Assembly (NCBI RefSeq): GCF_029194005.1
Contig: NZ_JARFVA010000003.1
Location: forward strand, 310,001-374,000
Length of the DNA: 64,000 nucleotides
Source of the DNA: Flagellimonas okinawensis
GTDB taxonomy: Bacteria; Bacteroidota; Bacteroidia; Flavobacteriales; Flavobacteriaceae
Direction: 5' to 3'
The notes beneath the pieces were generated by a model. The model had not been told where the DNA came from. It ran no database searches and saw nothing but the letters and a program-made list of their open reading frames with translations. Below, one piece after another: positions 59,721 to 64,000 of the stretch. Position 1 is the first letter of the stretch. Every line of letters starts with the position of its first letter. A program made the position numbers and the translations under genes.

Positions 59721-59790
59721 ATGCAGAACTTGATTCAGCATCTCGTTTGAATTGGTTAATTAGATTTCTCGACTGCGCTCGAAATGACAA
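59721..59790. repeat. Interspersed repeats downstream of pdeM
   Basis: Contains CAGAACTTGATTCAGCATCT, typical of imperfect hairpin repeats, and a 30-base unit (59761-59790) identical to 59017-59046 in the same orientation. Confidence 0.65.
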
Positions 59791-59849
59791 GATATTTTAG
59801 ACTGAAAGAGAAACTCAAAAAAACATTTTCAGTAAAAGTTTCCGCGGTT

Positions 59850-59857
59850 TATCTTTG
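59850..59857 (+). promoter_or_regulatory. -7 element of mfd
   Basis: TATCTTTG fits TAnnTTTG and lies 17 bases before the TTG start codon of mfd. Confidence 0.42.
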
Positions 59858-59874
59858 CCGCAAAGTTTTTTGGA

Positions 59875-62800
59875 TTGACCAAAACCCCGATTTCCCAACT
59901 TTTTGAACAGTCTCCCCAAATTGGGAAACTGAGGGATACCATTGCCCAAACTCAAGACAGCCCTTCTGGTTCATCAGAAAAAATAAATATCAAAGGGCTT
60001 GTAGGCTCCTCGCTTTCCTTTGTAATTGCTGAAACTTTCAAATCAACCGATGCCCCATTCTTGCTGATATTAAACGACAAGGAGGAAGCAGCCTATCATT
60101 TGAACGATTTGGAACAGCTCCTGGGTGAAAAGGATGTACTTTTTTATCCCGGAAGCTATCGAAGGCCATATCAAATTGAGGAAACGGACAACGCGAATGT
60201 ATTACTTCGTGCCGAAGTGCTCAACCGCATCAACTCCAGAAAAAAACCGGCCATCATTGTCACTTATCCCGATGCACTTTTTGAAAAAGTGGTCACCCGA
60301 AAGGAACTGGACAAGAACACCCAGAAGATAAAATTGGGCGATGAGATTTCGTTGGATTTTTTGAACGAGGTTCTTTTTGAATATCAGTTCAAACGAGTGG
60401 ATTTTGTGACTGAACCAGGGGAATTTTCGGTTCGAGGGGGGATTGTGGATGTCTTCTCATTCTCGCATGATGAACCCTACCGTATCGAGTTTTTCGGGGA
60501 TGAAGTGGATAGCATCCGAACTTTTGATGTGGAGACACAGCTTTCCACGGACAAAGTGAAGAAAATCACCATCATTCCAAACGTAGAAAACAAGTTCACC
60601 GAAGAAATACGGGAAAGTTTCTTAAAATATATTTCCGCCAAAACGGTTGTCTTTGCCAAGAATCCGGCTTTGATCTATGATCGCATCGATTCCTTTTTTG
60701 AAAAAGCAGAGGAAAGCTTTGCCAAGTTGAGTGAAGAAATCAAACACGCGAAGCCCAAAGAACTGTTTTTGGATTCAGCTTTGTTAAAAGAGCAGCTACA
60801 GGATTATTTATGTGTTGAGATCGGAGTTTCCAGTGAGACCCTGAAACAAGTTCAGGGTGAGGAAATCGTTTTCCATACCAAACCCCAACCTTCCTTCAAC
60901 AAAAAGTTTGACCTACTCATTGAAAACCTCAATGCTAATCGGGATGCGGGTTACAGTAATTATATTTTCTGCTCTACGGAACAACAGGCCAAGCGTTTTC
61001 ACGATATTTTTGATGAAGTTGACCAAACGGTCCATTACCAGACCATCATATTTCCATTGTACCAAGGTTTTGTGGACCCGGATTTGAAAATCGCCTGCTA
61101 TACCGACCATCAAATCTTTGAGCGCTACCACAAGTTCCATTTAAAGAATGGCTATGCCAAAAAACAGGCCATCACCTTAAAGGAACTCAATAAACTGGAG
61201 ATTGGGGATTACGTGACCCATATTGACCACGGTATCGGAAAGTTCGGTGGGTTGCAAAAAATTGATGTGGAAGGTAAGAAACAGGAGGCCATCAAACTGA
61301 TCTATGGCGACCGTGACATTTTGTACGTTAGTATCCATTCGCTGCACAAAATATCCAAATACAACGGTAAGGACGGGGCTCCTCCAAAAATCTTCAAACT
61401 TGGTTCCGCAGCTTGGAAAAAACTGAAGCAAAAGACCAAGGCCAGAGTCAAAAAAATTGCTTTTGACCTTATCAAAGTATACGCCAAACGTCGATTGGAA
61501 AAAGGTTTTCAATGTGCACCCGACAGCTATCTACAGAACGAATTGGAAGCTTCTTTCCTTTACGAGGACACCCCGGACCAAGAAAAGAGCACCCAAGATG
61601 TAAAAAAGGACATGGAAAGCGAGAGACCCATGGACAGACTTGTCTGTGGTGACGTAGGATTTGGGAAAACTGAAGTTGCCATCCGTGCTGCATTCAAGGC
61701 GGTAGACAACGGCAAGCAGGTTGCCGTTTTGGTCCCTACCACCATTTTGGCTTTCCAGCATAGCAGAACGTTCAGGGAACGTTTAAAGGAGATGCCCGTA
61801 ACGGTGGATTACCTCAACCGATTCCGCACCGCAAAGGAAAAAAAGGATGTTTTGGAGCGTTTGGCCGCTGGCAAAATCGACATCATTATCGGAACCCATC
61901 AACTGGTAAACAAAAATGTTCAGTTCAAGGATTTGGGACTACTGATTGTGGACGAGGAACAAAAGTTCGGGGTTTCGGTCAAGGAAAAACTGCGTTCCAT
62001 AAAAGAAAATGTGGATGTACTCACCTTAACGGCGACACCGATTCCAAGGACACTTCAATTTAGTTTGATGGCCGCTCGTGACCTATCCGTCATCAATACC
62101 CCGCCACCAAACCGTTACCCTATCGAAAGTCAGGTGATCCGGTTGAACGAAGAAATTATCCGAGATGCCATTTCTTACGAAATCCAACGGGGTGGACAGG
62201 TTTTCTTTATCCATAATAGAATTGAAAACATCAAAGAGGTAGCTGGAATGCTCCAACGTTTGGTTCCCGATGCAAAAATTGGCATCGGCCATGGACAAAT
62301 GGAGGGAAAAAAATTGGAGTCTTTGATGCTCTCCTTCATGAACGGTGAGTTTGATGTGCTGGTTTCAACCACAATCATCGAAAGTGGATTGGATGTCACA
62401 AATGCCAATACCATTTTCATTCACAACGCCAATAATTTTGGATTGAGCGATCTCCACCAGATGCGTGGACGAGTAGGCCGAAGCAACAAAAAGGCATTCT
62501 GTTATTTTATAACTCCACCCTATGAAGTGATGACACCCGAAGCCCGTAAACGTATCGAGGCTTTGGAGCAATTCACAGACCTGGGAAGTGGCTTTAACAT
62601 TGCCATGAAGGATTTGGAAATCCGTGGTGCGGGTGACCTATTGGGAGGTGAACAAAGTGGTTTCATCAATGAAATTGGATTCGAGACCTATCAAAAAATA
62701 TTGTCCGAAGCGATTGATGAACTCAAGGAAAATGAATTCAAGGAATTGTATGAGGAAGTTGAGGGCAATAAGGAAAAAGTGTATGTCAAAGAGATGCAGC

Positions 62801-63270
62801 TCGACACGGATTTTGAACTGCTCTTCCCTGATGACTACATCAATAATATCACCGAGCGCCTTAACCTGTACACCCAATTGAACGATGTGGAGGATGAGGA
62901 AGGCCTTCAAAAGTTTGAAGCACAGCTCGTAGATCGTTTTGGAGAGTTACCAGAACCCGCAGTTGACTTGATGAACTCGGTTCGAATTAAATGGATCGCC
63001 ACCCATATTGGACTTGAAAAAGTAATCATGAAAAAGGGCAAATTCATCGGTTACTTTATTGCCGACCAACAATCCAGTTTTTACCAAAGTGCCATATTTA
63101 CCCAAATATTGCAATATGCGCAAACACATCCTCAACAGGTAAAACTCAAGGAAAAACAGACCCGAAATGGACTCCGGTTGTTATTGGTGTTTGAAAGGAT
63201 TACCAGTGTGGACAAGGCGTTGAAAGCACTTCTGCCTTTCACACCCCAAAAAGAAGATGTTTCTGTTTAA
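59875..63270 (+). CDS. mfd: Transcription-repair coupling factor
   Basis: Removes RNA polymerase stalled at DNA lesions and recruits UvrA. At 1131 residues it has the expected domain order: UvrB-like N-terminal region (with FYPGSYRRPY near 91), the RNA-polymerase-interacting domain (LEIGDYVTHIDHGIGKFGGL, about 442-461), the translocase with Walker A CGDVGFGKTEVA (about 586-597) and DEEQKFG (about 699-705), motif VI QMRGRVGRSNKKAFCYF, and the C-terminal TRCF domain. The start codon is TTG. It follows the two repair genes helicase and pdeM, making this a DNA-repair neighbourhood. Confidence 0.96.
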   Translation: MTKTPISQLFEQSPQIGKLRDTIAQTQDSPSGSSEKINIKGLVGSSLSFVIAETFKSTDAPFLLILNDKEEAAYHLNDLEQLLGEKDVLFYPGSYRRPYQIEETDNANVLLRAEVLNRINSRKKPAIIVTYPDALFEKVVTRKELDKNTQKIKLGDEISLDFLNEVLFEYQFKRVDFVTEPGEFSVRGGIVDVFSFSHDEPYRIEFFGDEVDSIRTFDVETQLSTDKVKKITIIPNVENKFTEEIRESFLKYISAKTVVFAKNPALIYDRIDSFFEKAEESFAKLSEEIKHAKPKELFLDSALLKEQLQDYLCVEIGVSSETLKQVQGEEIVFHTKPQPSFNKKFDLLIENLNANRDAGYSNYIFCSTEQQAKRFHDIFDEVDQTVHYQTIIFPLYQGFVDPDLKIACYTDHQIFERYHKFHLKNGYAKKQAITLKELNKLEIGDYVTHIDHGIGKFGGLQKIDVEGKKQEAIKLIYGDRDILYVSIHSLHKISKYNGKDGAPPKIFKLGSAAWKKLKQKTKARVKKIAFDLIKVYAKRRLEKGFQCAPDSYLQNELEASFLYEDTPDQEKSTQDVKKDMESERPMDRLVCGDVGFGKTEVAIRAAFKAVDNGKQVAVLVPTTILAFQHSRTFRERLKEMPVTVDYLNRFRTAKEKKDVLERLAAGKIDIIIGTHQLVNKNVQFKDLGLLIVDEEQKFGVSVKEKLRSIKENVDVLTLTATPIPRTLQFSLMAARDLSVINTPPPNRYPIESQVIRLNEEIIRDAISYEIQRGGQVFFIHNRIENIKEVAGMLQRLVPDAKIGIGHGQMEGKKLESLMLSFMNGEFDVLVSTTIIESGLDVTNANTIFIHNANNFGLSDLHQMRGRVGRSNKKAFCYFITPPYEVMTPEARKRIEALEQFTDLGSGFNIAMKDLEIRGAGDLLGGEQSGFINEIGFETYQKILSEAIDELKENEFKELYEEVEGNKEKVYVKEMQLDTDFELLFPDDYINNITERLNLYTQLNDVEDEEGLQKFEAQLVDRFGELPEPAVDLMNSVRIKWIATHIGLEKVIMKKGKFIGYFIADQQSSFYQSAIFTQILQYAQTHPQQVKLKEKQTRNGLRLLLVFERITSVDKALKALLPFTPQKEDVSV

Positions 63271-64000
63271 AAAGCCTCGTACACTTGCTTTACAAACTCC
63301 CCAATTTTTGAAGGTTCCAACCAACGGGTCACAATGACCAATCCACTTGTTTGATCTACAATAATAAAGTTGCCCCCAAAACCAGCAGCATAAAAAACAT
63401 GTTCGGGAACACCATCCCAGTGACGACCACCTTGCTGGTTGAGCCACCACATATAGCCGTAATTCACGTTAGGTATTGAAGGAGTAGTTGCTTTCTTGAT
63501 CCAATCCTCACTGATGATCTGCTCATCTTCCCATTTCCCGTTGTTCAAGAACAAGGTTCCAAAACGGGCCATATCCTCGGTAGAAATAAAAAGTCCGGCA
63601 CCTGAGTGTCCACCCCCCGTAACAGATTTCATTTTAATACCATCAACAACGGTCCAAGCGTTGTCGTAACCAAACCATCTCCAAGAAGTGGTCGCCCCAA
63701 TTTTGTCCATCACTTCTTCTTTGAGGACCATAGGAACAGGTTTTCTCCACACATGGGTAAGTGAATAGGCAAGTACGTTAACACGAACGTCGTTGTATTC
63801 CATTACGGTACCGGGTTCGTTGAGTGTACGGAACTTCCAATCGTCCAGACCACCTTCGCTCGGTGGACGGTCGGCCCAATCCTTTCCTCCCCAAAGTTCA
63901 CCTGACCAATCGGAGTTTTGTTGTAACAAATGTTCCCATGTTATCTTGGAATTATGTTCACCATCAAAAGTGCCATCCCAGATATAATCTATCACTTTAT
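63267..64000 (-). CDS. Serine hydrolase of the beta-lactamase/DD-peptidase family (partial)
   Basis: C-terminal 244 or so codons of a gene that runs off the right end of the window; the frame is open to the edge, so the N-terminus and the SxxK nucleophile motif are not seen. The visible part has GTVMEYNDVRVNVLAYSLTH (holding the YxN motif), GGGHSGAGLFISTEDMARFG and YGYMWWLNQ followed by GFGGNFIIVDQTSGLVIV. These fit the beta-lactamase-related serine hydrolases (PF00144). Substrate unknown. Its stop overlaps the mfd stop by 4 bases. Confidence 0.88.
   Translation of the reverse strand, partial: KVIDYIWDGTFDGEHNSKITWEHLLQQNSDWSGELWGGKDWADRPPSEGGLDDWKFRTLNEPGTVMEYNDVRVNVLAYSLTHVWRKPVPMVLKEEVMDKIGATTSWRWFGYDNAWTVVDGIKMKSVTGGGHSGAGLFISTEDMARFGTLFLNNGKWEDEQIISEDWIKKATTPSIPNVNYGYMWWLNQQGGRHWDGVPEHVFYAAGFGGNFIIVDQTSGLVIVTRWLEPSKIGEFVKQVYEAF

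Overview
This window looks like a chromosome segment of a marine-type member of the Bacteroidota, family Flavobacteriaceae, possibly near Muricauda/Allomuricauda (the genus is inference). Support comes from type IX secretion features (a PorP/SprF protein and type A and type B sorting domains), TAnnTTTG promoter elements, weak Shine-Dalgarno sites, frequent TTG starts, and a ribonucleotide reductase whose ATP-cone sits on NrdB, as described in Leeuwenhoekiella blandensis.

Layout. 1-13.8 kb is core chromosome: the proline operon proC-proB-proA, a YegP-like protein, a siroheme-synthesis enzyme, a PorP/SprF gene paired with a very large DUF11-repeat surface protein, the nrdB-nrdA operon, and a small LOV-like PAS protein that lacks the photoactive cysteine. 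31.1-64 kb is again core: tRNA-Leu, prs-rplY-pth, a secreted metalloprotease, ribF, an HTTM protein, serS, rsmA-mgtE, a run of small metabolic and unknown genes, a fused OlsF-like acyltransferase, aspartate kinase, fbp, the ligase-associated helicase and PdeM nuclease, mfd, and a partial serine hydrolase at the right edge.

Between them (13.83-31.16 kb) is a tandem array of two integrative elements in one tRNA-Leu(CAA) gene. Three copies of the tRNA 3' end are present (13832, 22989 and the intact gene at 31081-31162), each followed on the minus strand by a palindromic terminator. Element 1 (about 9.2 kb) carries a tyrosine recombinase, a TonB-receptor-like outer-membrane protein as cargo, and a mobilization/replication module (DUF6730-like protein, relaxase, MobC, toprim primase, VapE-like ATPase, HTH protein). 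Element 2 (about 8.1 kb) carries a second recombinase, a RES-like protein, an ABC permease, a small regulator and a nucleotidyltransferase pair; its mobilization/replication module survives only as fragments closely similar to element 1. Each element has its own short repeat just upstream of its integrase gene and again near its far end, as expected of recombinase arm sites.

The most unusual signal is a roughly 78-base structured element present once in each mobile element (18127-18204 and 24447-24524). Two nested stems are complementary in both copies but differ in sequence, while the loops are conserved. It may be a transfer origin, a recombination site or a structured RNA; the sequence alone does not decide.
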